NCBI RefSeq assembly: GCF_040289485.1
Contig: NZ_PSLG01000002.1
Location: forward strand, 1-64,000
Origin: Thermoflexus sp040289485
GTDB taxonomy: Bacteria; Chloroflexota; Anaerolineae; Thermoflexales; Thermoflexaceae
Reading direction: 5' to 3'
DNA length: 64,000 nt
Positions 42,721-51,898 of this stretch are shown in pieces (the stretch's first letter is position 1; every line of letters begins with the position of its first letter). The notes beneath the pieces are model-generated. The model searched no databases. It saw only the letters and a program-made list of their open reading frames with translations, and was not told the origin of the DNA. The translations under genes and the position numbers were made by a program.

Positions 42721-45297
42721 TCAGCCGCCCCGGCTGACGAACGGTAAGAACAGCCGGAGCCACACCGCCGTCGGGACCTCCGCGGTTGCCGGTGTCGGGT
42801 CCATCCCATCGGACCGTGCCTCCGCCCGCATCACCACCGTGGACGCGGTCCACCGCTCCGCCCGCACCTCCAGAGTGATCGTGATCTCGCCGCCCACCGG
42901 CAGCGTCCCCAGGTTGCAACGGGCGGTTTCCACCGAACACAGCGAGGAGGCTCGCTCCACACGCATCCCCGCTGGCAGGGTGAAGCTGATGGTGGCATTC
43001 GGGGCGGCCGAGGGGCCGGCATTGGTCACAACAAGAGTGTAAGTGACGATCTCGCCGACGAAGATCCGATCGGGCGTGCCGGACATCGAAAGATGCAGAT
43101 CCGCCTCCACCGTGACGGTGGTGGTGGCGGTGGCGGTGTTGTTATTGGGGTTGGGGTCGGTGGTGTCGGTGGTGGCCTGGGCCTGGGCGTTGGAGGTTCC
43201 TGGCGGGACGCTGGGGTTGACGCGGGCACGGACGACCACGGTGGCGGTGCTGCCGGCAGGCAATGTCCCCAGGTTGCAGGTGGTTCCGGTGCAGGACCCC
43301 TGGGAGGGGGCAAAGCCGAGGATCGTCAGGCCGTCGGGCAATGTGAGCAGGATGCGGGTGTTTTGGGCGTCGGAGGGACCGGCGTTGGTCACCTGGACGG
43401 TGTAGGTGAGGGGATTCCCGGCGATCACGGGATCGGGGTCGTCGGCCATGGCCACCGCCAGGTCGGCCTGGGTCTGGATGGTGGTGGTGGCGGTGGCGGT
43501 GTTGTTATTGGGGTTGGGGTCGGTGGTGTCGGTGGTGGCCTGGGCCTGGGCGTTGGAGGTTCCTGGCGGGACGCTGGGGTTGACGCGGGCACGGACGACC
43601 ACGGTGGCGGTGCTGCCGGCAGGCAATGTCCCCAGGTTGCAGGTGGTTCCGGTGCAGGACCCCTGGGAGGGGGCAAAGCCGAGGATCGTCAGGCCGTCGG
43701 GCAATGTGAGCAGGATGCGGGTGTTTTGGGCGTCGGAGGGACCGGCGTTGGTCACCTGGACGGTGTAGGTGAGGGGATTCCCGGCGATCACGGGATCGGG
43801 GTCGTCGGCCATGGCCACCGCCAGGTCGGCCTGGGTCTGGATGGTGGTGGTGGCGGTGGCGGTGTTGTTCGCCGGGTCATCTGGCGTGTTTGTCCCCACG
43901 ACGACGGTGTTCGTCAGCGGCCCAGCCGGCGTGTTCGCGTTCATCCGGGCGGAGAGGGTAACCACGGCCGTTGCACCGGCGGCTAGCGTCCCGAGATCAC
44001 AGACCGGCCCGCTGCAGGTCCCCTGGGAGGCCGAGGCGCTAAGGAGGGTCACACCGCCGGGCAAGGTATCCGTCACCCGCACGGCGGCCGCGGCCAGGGG
44101 GCCGTTGTTGGTGATCCGGATCGTGTAAGTCAACCACTCTCCTGCGAGGACCGGATCGGGGGCAGCGCTTTTGCTCACCGCGAGGTCCGCCAGTTCGTTA
44201 TAACCGATGGCGATCTCACGCACCTCTGGCGAGAACATGGGGTTGGTCGTGGTCATCTCCACCCGATACTGAAGGTAGCGGGCGAAGGCGAGGGCCGCCG
44301 GGATGTTATTCGGCCCGGAGGGAAGGGGATTTGACCAAGAAGACCAGCTCACCCCGTCCGAGGAGGTGCGGACCCGGACGGCCAAAGCGGTCACACCCGT
44401 AACGGTCGCGTCCCATGAGATGGTCGTCCATTGCACCTGCTGCCCCGCATCTTGAGGACAAGATGTATAGGTCCCGTTGAGAGCATACTGACCGGCCCGC
44501 ACCCAGTCGATGTCCATAGGGGTTGTGCCATAGGAGATGGGCGTTTGATGGTAGAGGAAGACCCATGATGTGACCACCGTGGTAACCGAGGGGATCACTG
44601 TCGCGAGACTGCCGTCGATATAGTAGCGGGTTGCGCCGGGCTCCCACTCGATCCGGAACACGTGGAACTGGGTCACATCGGGATCCGGGATGTCGACATC
44701 GACGATATCTCCCCCGTCATCCCGAGCCCGTGCGATCAGGTTGTTGGGATCACCGTTCCCCAGGATGAACAGGCGGATCGAGCTGGTGCGACTGGGGGGA
44801 TTGTAGAGCGGGCCCCTCTCCCGGTAGAATCCCAGATCGACGGATCCGGAGGTGTTGGGGGCCTGCATCAAGCGGGCCCGCGCTTCAAAGAAGCGGGGGA
44901 GCTGGGTGAGGGTCAGAACGGACCGAAGGTAAACACCGTTCAGGGTGATGCGGCCGTTGGCTATTAGCAAAGATTGAGTTGGGCCGGCAGCGGGGTTCGA
45001 AATATCGGTGATCCAGCGGGTGGTGTCCACGGTAGCCCCGTCGAAGTCGTCCTCTACACTGGCGGTGAGGTGGAGCTCGCCGCCGGCGACGTTGCCTACC
45101 GAGATGTTGCTGGATATGGCGCATGGGGCTTGGAAATCGGCCACGGTCGTGTGGGTGATGAGGCCGGGTCCCTGGGCTCTGGCGGCCGGAGTCTCACGGC
45201 TGGCCATGGCCAGCATCCCGGCGGCCAGGAGCCCCACCAGCAACAACCCCGAGCCGATGGGAAGGCTGCTGCGAATGGCAAAACGGGCAATACGCAT
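42721..45297 (-). CDS. secreted DUF11-repeat surface protein with LamG/GH16-like domain
   Basis: An 858-residue protein. It has a signal peptide (MRIARFAIRSSLPIGSGLLL...ARAQG). A concanavalin-like domain (about 65-265: DDFDGATVDTTRWITDI, FHVFRIEWEPGATRYYIDGS) follows, then a region of about 80 residues, and four DUF11 modules (about 385-850) each of the form 'ADLAV...PDPVxAGxxLTYT + xxVTNxGPSxA...LPxGxT'. Modules two and three are encoded by a perfect 363-base tandem repeat. The C-terminus ends in LRLFLPFVSRGG, a motif shared with other secreted proteins here. The ATG at 45297 is nine bases from GGAGG; the ATG at 45306 would abut it. A structural or adhesive role at the cell surface is likely. 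Confidence 0.8.
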   Translation of the reverse strand: MRIARFAIRSSLPIGSGLLLVGLLAAGMLAMASRETPAARAQGPGLITHTTVADFQAPCAISSNISVGNVAGGELHLTASVEDDFDGATVDTTRWITDISNPAAGPTQSLLIANGRITLNGVYLRSVLTLTQLPRFFEARARLMQAPNTSGSVDLGFYRERGPLYNPPSRTSSIRLFILGNGDPNNLIARARDDGGDIVDVDIPDPDVTQFHVFRIEWEPGATRYYIDGSLATVIPSVTTVVTSWVFLYHQTPISYGTTPMDIDWVRAGQYALNGTYTSCPQDAGQQVQWTTISWDATVTGVTALAVRVRTSSDGVSWSSWSNPLPSGPNNIPAALAFARYLQYRVEMTTTNPMFSPEVREIAIGYNELADLAVSKSAAPDPVLAGEWLTYTIRITNNGPLAAAAVRVTDTLPGGVTLLSASASQGTCSGPVCDLGTLAAGATAVVTLSARMNANTPAGPLTNTVVVGTNTPDDPANNTATATTTIQTQADLAVAMADDPDPVIAGNPLTYTVQVTNAGPSDAQNTRILLTLPDGLTILGFAPSQGSCTGTTCNLGTLPAGSTATVVVRARVNPSVPPGTSNAQAQATTDTTDPNPNNNTATATTTIQTQADLAVAMADDPDPVIAGNPLTYTVQVTNAGPSDAQNTRILLTLPDGLTILGFAPSQGSCTGTTCNLGTLPAGSTATVVVRARVNPSVPPGTSNAQAQATTDTTDPNPNNNTATATTTVTVEADLHLSMSGTPDRIFVGEIVTYTLVVTNAGPSAAPNATISFTLPAGMRVERASSLCSVETARCNLGTLPVGGEITITLEVRAERWTASTVVMRAEARSDGMDPTPATAEVPTAVWLRLFLPFVSRGG
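43117..43869 (-). repeat. perfect 363-base tandem repeat (2.07 copies)
   Basis: Bases 43117-43506 reappear unchanged, by eye, at 43480-43869, an offset of 363 (121 codons, in frame). Each copy encodes one DUF11 module. Synonymous differences are absent, unlike the flanking DUF11 modules, which have diverged, so the duplication is recent or maintained by conversion. Confidence 0.9.
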
Positions 45298-45311
45298 GGT
45301 TGTCATCCTCC

Positions 45312-46592
45312 TTACTGAAGCGGGTTCTGAGGCGAGATCTCCAGCCGTTCGGCGCTCCCCAGGGCCGGGGCGATGGCGTAGGGCCCCGGCGGCGGGAAGA
45401 CACGGCTGAGGGGCGGGCGTTGGAGGAGCCAATTCACCCCGGATTCCACGACGGCGGATCCGAGGGCGATCCCCGCCACCACCACGCCGATGGCCAGCAG
45501 GCGAACGGGTAGGGAGAGGGCCAGCGGCCAGGTCCCTACGATGAAGGACCACAGGATGGGCTGATGGAAGACCATGATGCCGTAAGAGTATCTTCCCATC
45601 CCAGCCAGCAGGTTCTGCAGCGGCGACAGGCGCGGGAGCAAGTCGCGGCAGATCCAGATCATGAACCCGCCCATGGCGATCGTCAGAAGCGTGGGGGCGA
45701 AGACGGCCCCGAGCCGGGTGAAGGAGAGGGCCAGGCCGGCCCCATACAACAGGGCCAGCGCCGCCATAGACGTTCGGGTCCGGAAAAGGCCCTCCACACG
45801 GGCGAGGTCCCCGGCGGCCCACCAGGCCAGCCCCATCCCCAGCCCGAACTCCGCCAGCCGAGATGTGAAGAGCAGCCCGCGGGACCACATCTCGCGATCT
45901 ACGGGGAGAAGGAAGAACCCCACCCACCGACTGGCGAAGGCGATCAGGGCAGCGCCGATCCAGAAGCGGAGCAGGCCGAACCGCCGCAGGGCGGCCCAGA
46001 GCAGGGGGAAGACAGCGTAAAGTTGCATGATCAGGACGATGAACCACCAGGCCGGCGAGATGAAATGAAACACATCGGGCAGGAAGCGCAGGCCCAGGAG
46101 GCTGAGGGCGAAGCGGGGATCGAGGGGCGAGAAAGGCCGCCATCCGCTCAGGTTGTTGAAGATCAAGAAGAAGAGATGGCCGACCCAGTAAAGCGGGAAC
46201 AGGCGCAAGAACCGCCGCATATAGAAGGCCCGCAGGTCAATGGCTGCCGACCGGGAGCGGCTGACCAGTGCCCAGGTGAGCCCGAAGCCGCTGATGGCTA
46301 GGAAGACCCCTGTCCCCTGGTAACCGATCCAGCCCAGATATCGGAACAGGTTGGCCAGGATGAAATGGAGAGGGCTTTCCTGGGGGAGCGGGCGCAACTG
46401 GGCAACCCGGGCGGCCAGATCCGGCCAGTCGTTCCGCGGATGGGCGAACCACGGGATCCCGTAAATGGGGATCACCACATGGTAGAAGACAATCATAGCG
46501 ATGGCCAGGCCCCGCATGGGGGTCAGCCAAGGCAGCCGCGGGGCGCCCGTCGGGGTGAAAGAAGATCGCAGATCCGCAGATTGGAGCCCCAT
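45312..46592 (-). CDS. acyltransferase 3 family membrane protein (OafA/YrhL-like)
   Basis: A 426-residue polytopic protein with about 10-11 helices. The N-terminal LPWLTPMRGLAIAMIVFYHV + VIPIYG has the Arg and His of the acyltransferase-3 family (R..A...V...H). GTGVFLAISGFGLTWAL and FYMRRFLRLFPLYWVGHLFF (the RRxxRxxPxYW motif) follow. It would transfer an acyl group, commonly acetyl, to exported glycans. It sits 53 bases after the radical SAM gene and 14 before the DUF11 gene start, in a minus-strand run of surface-related genes. Confidence 0.9.
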   Translation of the reverse strand: MGLQSADLRSSFTPTGAPRLPWLTPMRGLAIAMIVFYHVVIPIYGIPWFAHPRNDWPDLAARVAQLRPLPQESPLHFILANLFRYLGWIGYQGTGVFLAISGFGLTWALVSRSRSAAIDLRAFYMRRFLRLFPLYWVGHLFFLIFNNLSGWRPFSPLDPRFALSLLGLRFLPDVFHFISPAWWFIVLIMQLYAVFPLLWAALRRFGLLRFWIGAALIAFASRWVGFFLLPVDREMWSRGLLFTSRLAEFGLGMGLAWWAAGDLARVEGLFRTRTSMAALALLYGAGLALSFTRLGAVFAPTLLTIAMGGFMIWICRDLLPRLSPLQNLLAGMGRYSYGIMVFHQPILWSFIVGTWPLALSLPVRLLAIGVVVAGIALGSAVVESGVNWLLQRPPLSRVFPPPGPYAIAPALGSAERLEISPQNPLQ

Positions 46593-46647
46593 CGGATCAG
46601 TCTCCGCGCCGGGATGCCGAGCGGTCGGCCCTGGAGGACCCGCCGGC

Positions 46648-48312
46648 TCACTCCATCCCCAGCAGCCATCGGACGTGCCGGGTGGCCACCTCGAGGGCGG
46701 AGCCCAGGACCGCCGGATCCATCGCCCCTTTCAGGAACGTGAGGATGGGCCCGGGGCGCAGGGCCCATTCCCGGAAGGCCCGCTTTTGCCAGTATTCCAG
46801 CCGCTCCGCCGACAACCCCGGGTAATCCAGGACGGTCGAACGGTCCATGTCCACTTCCTCCCAGGCCGTCCCCGGCCGGAACCAGTTGTTCTCCACCACC
46901 TGGAAGAAGAAGGGCGTCCCTGGGTACGGGGCGGCAATGTGGAAGAGGGCGAGATCTAGGGACAGCGACTTGGCGAAGTCGATGGTCTGGCGGATGGTCT
47001 CCTCGGTCTCTCCGGGGAGGCCGATGATGAAGTAGCCCCAGTTCTTGATCCCTGCCTCCTTCGCCCAGCGCAGGGCCTGCGGGGCCTGCTCCAGCCGGTA
47101 GCCCTTGCGCACCCCCTTCAGGATCTGTTCGTTGGCCGACTCGATCCCCCACGAGATCAGCCAGCAACCGGCCCGGGCCATCTTGTGCAGCATCTCCCGA
47201 TCCACATAATCCACGCGGCTGTTGCAAGTCCACCGGATGCGGATCCCCTCGCGGATCAGCAGGTCGCACAGCCCTACCACCTGCTCGCGGCTGATCGTGA
47301 AGAGATCCGCATACATATGGATGTTGCGGATCCCCAGGTCGACCAGGTGACGGATCTCCTCGACGATGTTCTCCGGGGAGCGTAGGCGGATGGAATATTG
47401 ATAACTCACGTGCTTGATGCAGTAGGTGCATCCTGCCGTGCACCCCCGGCTGGTGACGATGAAGGTATAGGGGCCGCGGATCAGCGGGGCCCGGTAATGG
47501 TAGAGAGGGAGCAGGTGGTGGAGAGGCAGCGGCATGTCGTCCAGGTTCCGGATGAAGGGGCGATCTGGATTGACGATCACCTGGCCCTCCCGTCGCCACA
47601 CCAGTCCCTTGATGCGGGCGAGCTTCTCCTCCAGGGGCAGCGCCGCCGTCTCCCCTGCGTTGAGCGGCTGCCACGTCGGATCGCTGTCCACGAACAGCCG
47701 GTGGATCTTCCCCTCGGGGACCCGGCCCTCCAGCGTGTCGATCAGTTCGCGCAGGGTCAGTTCCGGCTCGCCACGGAGGACAAAATCGAGGGCGGGGTAG
47801 GCCTCCATCGTCGGGATGGGCATGGGAGTAACGTGGGTGCCGAAGGCGATGGTCTTCGCCCCCAGGCTCCGGGCCAGGAAGGCCCCATACATATCGTTGG
47901 TGAGGGTGGGAGCGGTCACCTGCGTGATGTAGTATTTGGGCTGCTTGCGCCGGAGCAGCGCCTCGAACTCCTTCCAGTCCATCCGCATAGCGATGGCGTC
48001 GACGATCTCCACGCTGTAATCCGGATGGAGCATGGCAGCCATCTGGGCCAGGCTGACCTGAGGCCAGATCATGTTCTCCCGGGAGCGGCGTCCCACCCGA
48101 TGCTGGCTGCGGATCCAGATCGCCCCATCCGGGGAGGGCGGATTCGCCAGGAGGACATCCACGGCTTCGGGGGAGCGCGGCGGCCGCAGCCGCTGGATCA
48201 CCGGGCTTGCGTCCGGGAAACGCGGCGGGGGCAACGGCGGGATCCGTCGCGTCCCGAGGTTCCGCCGCAATTCTTCTTCTGGGATGATCTCAACCGGCGT
48301 GTGTGTGGCCAT
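46648..48312 (-). CDS. B12-binding-domain radical SAM protein
   Basis: A 554-residue protein. The N-terminal cobalamin-binding-like domain (about 50-200) has VDVLLANPPSPDGAIWIRS, MAAMLHPDYSVEIVDAIAM and KTIAFGTHVTPMPI. The radical SAM core (about 270-480) has the cluster motif CTAGCTYC inside SRGCTAGCTYCIKHV, GIRNIHMYADLFTISREQ, and SWGIESANEQILKGVRKGY + R. A C-terminal helical region follows. It belongs to the BchE/P-methylase-like group, which carries out methylations or other C-C chemistry on lipids, tetrapyrroles or natural products; the substrate here is unknown. AAAGGAGGGCTGAGG precedes the ATG. Confidence 0.88.
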   Translation of the reverse strand: MATHTPVEIIPEEELRRNLGTRRIPPLPPPRFPDASPVIQRLRPPRSPEAVDVLLANPPSPDGAIWIRSQHRVGRRSRENMIWPQVSLAQMAAMLHPDYSVEIVDAIAMRMDWKEFEALLRRKQPKYYITQVTAPTLTNDMYGAFLARSLGAKTIAFGTHVTPMPIPTMEAYPALDFVLRGEPELTLRELIDTLEGRVPEGKIHRLFVDSDPTWQPLNAGETAALPLEEKLARIKGLVWRREGQVIVNPDRPFIRNLDDMPLPLHHLLPLYHYRAPLIRGPYTFIVTSRGCTAGCTYCIKHVSYQYSIRLRSPENIVEEIRHLVDLGIRNIHMYADLFTISREQVVGLCDLLIREGIRIRWTCNSRVDYVDREMLHKMARAGCWLISWGIESANEQILKGVRKGYRLEQAPQALRWAKEAGIKNWGYFIIGLPGETEETIRQTIDFAKSLSLDLALFHIAAPYPGTPFFFQVVENNWFRPGTAWEEVDMDRSTVLDYPGLSAERLEYWQKRAFREWALRPGPILTFLKGAMDPAVLGSALEVATRHVRWLLGME

Positions 48313-48403
48313 CCTCAGCCCTCCTTTGCAACGACGTATGAGGCCCTCTCCCCTGATCTTCCCCGATACAGGTTAGGTGGCGGGGATCAAATGGATAGGA
48401 ATT

Positions 48404-48429
48404 TGTAAGACATGACTGTAAGACATGAC
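48404..48429. repeat. 13-base tandem direct repeat upstream of the radical SAM gene
   Basis: TGTAAGACATGAC occurs twice head to tail (48404-48416 and 48417-48429). It lies about 90-115 bases upstream of the radical SAM start and just past the esterase stop at 48455 on the same strand. Spacing and AT content suit a regulator site. No clear -10/-35 pair can be assigned. Confidence 0.5.
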
Positions 48430-48454
48430 GGCAGACCGAGCAGAGAGGGGCGAT

Positions 48455-49855
48455 TTAAGGTGGCCCGATCCGATAGCACGGCACATCTTCCTCTGGACAG
48501 CCCGGCCGGCGCAGGAAGGCCCCCGGAGGGCCCGCTGCGCTGAGGGCCGAGGTGGGCTGCGGGGTGAGGGGGGTGAGGATCACCCACCAGGAGCCAGGGG
48601 GCAGGGTCAGCCGCAGGCGGCCGTTGAGAGAGATGCGGACGAAGGCGGCATACTCGCTGCCCCTCTCGGCATCCAGGATCTGCACCCGGACCCGGGCGCG
48701 ACGCGGATACAGGGAGGGTGTGATCACCGTCAGGGCATCGTGGGTGCGCACCATGAATCCCTCCGGGGAGGCCTGGAGGATCTCGGACCAGACCTCAGGG
48801 CGGGTCTTCACCAGCGTCCATCCGTAAATGGTCCGGCGGAGGGCCATAGCGAACCGGTAGCGCCAGGCGGGCGGTGGCGGGCGCGGCTCCCGGAGGGCCT
48901 TCCCCAGCATCGCGAAGGCGCGGGCGAGGGCCGCGGGGGGGATCTCATGGCCAACGCCGGGGATCTCCTCCCAGTGGTGGGGATAGCCCAAGGCGCTCAG
49001 GGTCTCGTGCATCCGGCGGCCCTGCTCGGGGCTGACCTCAGGGTCGGCGGCGCCGTGGAACAGGAACAGCCGCACTCCCATCAGGTTGGGGGCGAGATCC
49101 AAGGGGTTGTCGGCCGCGTAGCGTATCGCCTCCTCCGGCGGGCCGTAGACCATGCGCACCGCCTGGGAGCCATGGGCCTGGAGATCCATCACCCCACCGA
49201 AAGAGACAGCGGCGGCGAACAGGTCCGGCCGGTGGGCGGCCAGGGAGAAGGCTCCCTTTCCTCCCATCGAGAAGCCCAGCAGGGCCCGTCCCCCAGCCTC
49301 CCGGCGCACCGCGTAGCGGCGCTCCACCCACGGGACCACACCGTTGATGAACCAGTCATAGAACGAAACCCGCCACTCCGGCCCGTCCGGCCAAGGCAGG
49401 CGGGCATAGATCGCGTAATAGGAGGGGACACTCCCTTCCCCTTCCACCGCCACCAGGAGCAGCCGCTGGGCCTCGGCCACCTGCTCCACCTCAGGCCGCT
49501 GCCACATCCCCGGCCCCATCGCCCAGCCCGGGAGAAGATAAACCACCGGGTAGGGTGCGTGGGCCGGATAGCCAGCAGGGCGGTAAACCCAGACCGCATG
49601 GGCTTCACCCTGCCACGCCACGGTGAAGGCCTCCCACCGACCCGGGATGGAGGCGGACTGGGCCCTGTCGTTGAGGGCCCCCTCGGCGAGGGCGACCCCA
49701 AAGGGGTTCGGGCTGGTGGGGGAGATCACTAGGGTGAGACGCACCGTGGCTGTCTGGGCATGCCCGGTCCATAACGGTAGCCCGCGCCCGAGGGCCAGGA
49801 TGGCGAGCGCAGAGAGCAGAAGGGCCAGGCCTCTGAGCTGGGGGATCCAGTGCAC
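48455..49855 (-). CDS. secreted esterase (esterase D / feruloyl esterase-like)
   Basis: A 466-residue protein with a hydrophobic N-terminal signal (LRGLALLLSALAILALGRGL), a linker, and an alpha/beta hydrolase of the putative-esterase family. It has YPVVYLLPGWAMGPGMWQRP (oxyanion region), ALLGFSMGGKGAFSLAAHRP (Ser nucleophile), FLFHGAADPEVSPEQGRRMH (acid) and WEEIPGVGHEIPPAA (His). The last about 100 residues form a separate small beta-type domain. It lies ten bases after the GT2 gene and may remove acyl groups from glycans, in line with the acyltransferases nearby. This role is inferred. Confidence 0.8.
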   Translation of the reverse strand: MHWIPQLRGLALLLSALAILALGRGLPLWTGHAQTATVRLTLVISPTSPNPFGVALAEGALNDRAQSASIPGRWEAFTVAWQGEAHAVWVYRPAGYPAHAPYPVVYLLPGWAMGPGMWQRPEVEQVAEAQRLLLVAVEGEGSVPSYYAIYARLPWPDGPEWRVSFYDWFINGVVPWVERRYAVRREAGGRALLGFSMGGKGAFSLAAHRPDLFAAAVSFGGVMDLQAHGSQAVRMVYGPPEEAIRYAADNPLDLAPNLMGVRLFLFHGAADPEVSPEQGRRMHETLSALGYPHHWEEIPGVGHEIPPAALARAFAMLGKALREPRPPPPAWRYRFAMALRRTIYGWTLVKTRPEVWSEILQASPEGFMVRTHDALTVITPSLYPRRARVRVQILDAERGSEYAAFVRISLNGRLRLTLPPGSWWVILTPLTPQPTSALSAAGPPGAFLRRPGCPEEDVPCYRIGPP

Positions 49856-49865
49856 GGTGTTCTCC

Positions 49866-51110
49866 TCACGAAGAGAGAGGCGTCGGCGCCTCGATAACGG
49901 GCCTGGCGGTGGGGGCCGTCGCCGTTGGGTCGGGCGCTAGGTCCCGCTGGATCTGCAGTTCCCGCCGGCTCAGTTCGGAAAGGGCCCGGACCAGCAGACC
50001 GGCGGTGATCAGGTCGACCCCCATCACCACGGCCAGGGCGCTGACCGCGGGGACGAACCACGGGGCCGGGGAGGAGGGGGCGGTCAGCCCGGCCAGGGTC
50101 GCCCATCCGTAGAGGGCAATGCCCAGGGCGATGCCGAGCAGCCCCATAGGCAGGAAGCATTGCTCCAGCGGGCGCCGGAGCAACGGACGCCCGAACAACC
50201 CCTGCCGGATCGGCCGCTTGTGGAAGAGAGAGACCAGATAGTTGAACAGGGCGCCCACGGCGAAAAGGTGCAGCCCAAGGGCCATCAGGATCACAGCGGC
50301 GAACAGGCGGGGGAAGGGCCATCCCGTGGAGCCCGGCCACAGGACGGCGCTGCCGGCCAAGGCCAAGCCGATCATCCCCAGCCCGAAGCCGGTCAACCCC
50401 AACACCCGCACCGGGTTGTAGGTCATCACCGTCCAGACGATGGCATGGAGGAAGCGCAGCCCGTCCCGCAGGGGATGGAGTTTGGATTGCCCCATGCGCT
50501 CCCGATAGGGGATGGGCACCTCCACCATCCGGATGTTCTCGTAAACGGCCCGGGCGCTCATGGCCGGGGTGAAGTTCAGGCCATCCGGCAGCGGATACAG
50601 GCGCTCCAGAGCCGACCGGCGCAGCACCCGCATGCCGCTGGCGCTGTCGCTGATCGCCGCGCTGCCCAACACCCGCAGGAGGGCGGCGAAGATCCAGTTG
50701 CCCACCCGGCGCACCGTCGGCATCTCCGAATCCCGTCCGGACATGCGGGAGCCCACTACCAGGTCGGCCGCCGTCGACTGGGCGATCTGGTAGAGCATGG
50801 GGAGGGCCTCCGGCGGGTAGGTGGCGTCCGCGTCCAGGAAGGCCAGCCACTCCCCCCGAGCGTGGGCGAAGCCGGTCTTGAGGGCTGCTCCGTATCCTCG
50901 GTTCACAGGGTGACGGATCAGGCGCACCCCGGGGTAGCTGGCGGCCTCCTCGGCGGTCCGGTCCCGGGAGCCGTCGTCCACCACGATGACCTCCCATTCC
51001 TCCAGGCCGACCTCCCGAAACGCGGGCCCCAGGGCCAGCACCCGCTCCAAGACGGTTCCAATGGCTCCTGCTTCGTTGTAGGCAGGGATCACGATCGACA
51101 GCGAACTCAT
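49866..51110 (-). CDS. family 2 glycosyltransferase, dolichol-phosphate-mannosyltransferase-like
   Basis: A 414-residue enzyme. The GT2 domain (1-230) has LSIVIPAYNEAGAIGTVLER, VIVVDDGSRDRTAEEA, NRGYGAALKTGFAHARGEWL + AFLDADATYPPEAL (DAD metal motif) and RMGQSKLHPLRDGLRFL. Three to four membrane helices follow, then a Pro/Thr-rich tail. This layout fits DPM1/GtrB-like enzymes that load a polyprenyl-phosphate carrier, which would supply donors for the GT39-like proteins in the window. The ATG overlaps the acetyltransferase stop by four bases. Confidence 0.87.
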   Translation of the reverse strand: MSSLSIVIPAYNEAGAIGTVLERVLALGPAFREVGLEEWEVIVVDDGSRDRTAEEAASYPGVRLIRHPVNRGYGAALKTGFAHARGEWLAFLDADATYPPEALPMLYQIAQSTAADLVVGSRMSGRDSEMPTVRRVGNWIFAALLRVLGSAAISDSASGMRVLRRSALERLYPLPDGLNFTPAMSARAVYENIRMVEVPIPYRERMGQSKLHPLRDGLRFLHAIVWTVMTYNPVRVLGLTGFGLGMIGLALAGSAVLWPGSTGWPFPRLFAAVILMALGLHLFAVGALFNYLVSLFHKRPIRQGLFGRPLLRRPLEQCFLPMGLLGIALGIALYGWATLAGLTAPSSPAPWFVPAVSALAVVMGVDLITAGLLVRALSELSRRELQIQRDLAPDPTATAPTARPVIEAPTPLSS

Positions 51111-51898
51111 GGGACCTCCTTGCGAGCCAGGACCAGGGATTGGGCCACGGGCAGTCCCCCGTGGAAGACAGGTCCCTCCACGGGGGGCGCCCCCTCCAGG
51201 CGGCTTCCGATCACCCGCGCCGGGACCCCGACGGCGATGGCGTAGGGGGGGAGGTCCTGGGTCACCACGGCCCCCGCGCCGACCACCGCCCCCCGGCCGA
51301 TGCGCACGCCGTCCAGCACGATGGCGCCGCCCCCCAGCCACACATCGTCCTCAATGGTGATGCCCTGGGCGGTGATCCCCTGTTCCGCCATCGGACGGTG
51401 AGGATCCTGGAAGACGTGATTGACGGCCAGGATCTGGACCATGGGCCCGGTGTAGACGAAATCCCCTATGATCACGCCGCCCTGGCCGCGGATGACGGTG
51501 TATTCCCCGAGGAAGCACTTCCGCCCGATGGAGATCCCGGCCTTCGGCAGGCCCCGGAAGTTGTAGACGTGCAGCACCGAGCCGTGCATGATCACAGTCC
51601 CATCCCCGATGGTGATCCCGTTGGGACAGGCGTGCAGATATACCTCCTCGTCCAGATAGACCCCGCGGCCGAGGGTGATGCGGCGGGGCTGGGCCAGCCG
51701 CACCCCTCGGGCGATGTAGGGGAACCCGCGGGCGTTCAGGATGAGCCGATAGGCCACCCCCCGCAGGGCGATGCCTAGGAGCCCCGGCAACCCTCCCAGG
51801 AGGGCCATCAGGGCCTGCTCCAGGAAATAGGCGCCCCATCCGGTGGACTGGGAACGGATGTAGAGATCCAGGGCCTCAACCCAGGGGAGCCGGCTCAT
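51107..51898 (-). CDS. left-handed beta-helix (hexapeptide repeat) acyltransferase
   Basis: A 263-residue protein. After about 80 residues with two hydrophobic stretches, a run of hexapeptide repeats forms the LbH domain (ITLGRGVYLDEEVYLHA, ITIGDGTVIMHGSVLHV, ISIGRKCFLGEYTVI, GVIIGDFVYTG). The NHVF(Q)D insert with the catalytic His and ITIEDDVWLGGGAIVLDGVR + IGRGAVVGAGAVV follow, typical of the WcaF/maa-type O-acetyltransferases. It probably acetylates a sugar of the surface glycan. The ATG at 51898 lies inside the last codons of the intended gmhB frame. Confidence 0.85.
   Translation of the reverse strand: MSRLPWVEALDLYIRSQSTGWGAYFLEQALMALLGGLPGLLGIALRGVAYRLILNARGFPYIARGVRLAQPRRITLGRGVYLDEEVYLHACPNGITIGDGTVIMHGSVLHVYNFRGLPKAGISIGRKCFLGEYTVIRGQGGVIIGDFVYTGPMVQILAVNHVFQDPHRPMAEQGITAQGITIEDDVWLGGGAIVLDGVRIGRGAVVGAGAVVTQDLPPYAIAVGVPARVIGSRLEGAPPVEGPVFHGGLPVAQSLVLARKEVP

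Noticed and set aside
43117..43869. CRISPR-like or minisatellite periodicity from GGTGGTGG tracts
   Set aside because: The period is 363 bases and in frame with protein modules; there are no spacers or short palindromic repeats.
43093..43986. Long plus-strand open frames rich in Gly/Val opposite the DUF11 gene
   Set aside because: They are antisense shadows of the repetitive DUF11 coding sequence; they have no ribosome binding site or family resemblance.
42721..46143. An 1140-residue protein joining DUF11 repeats to upstream sequence
   Set aside because: The upstream part is the wrong frame of the acyltransferase 3 gene, and a signal peptide with ribosome binding site marks the start at 45297.
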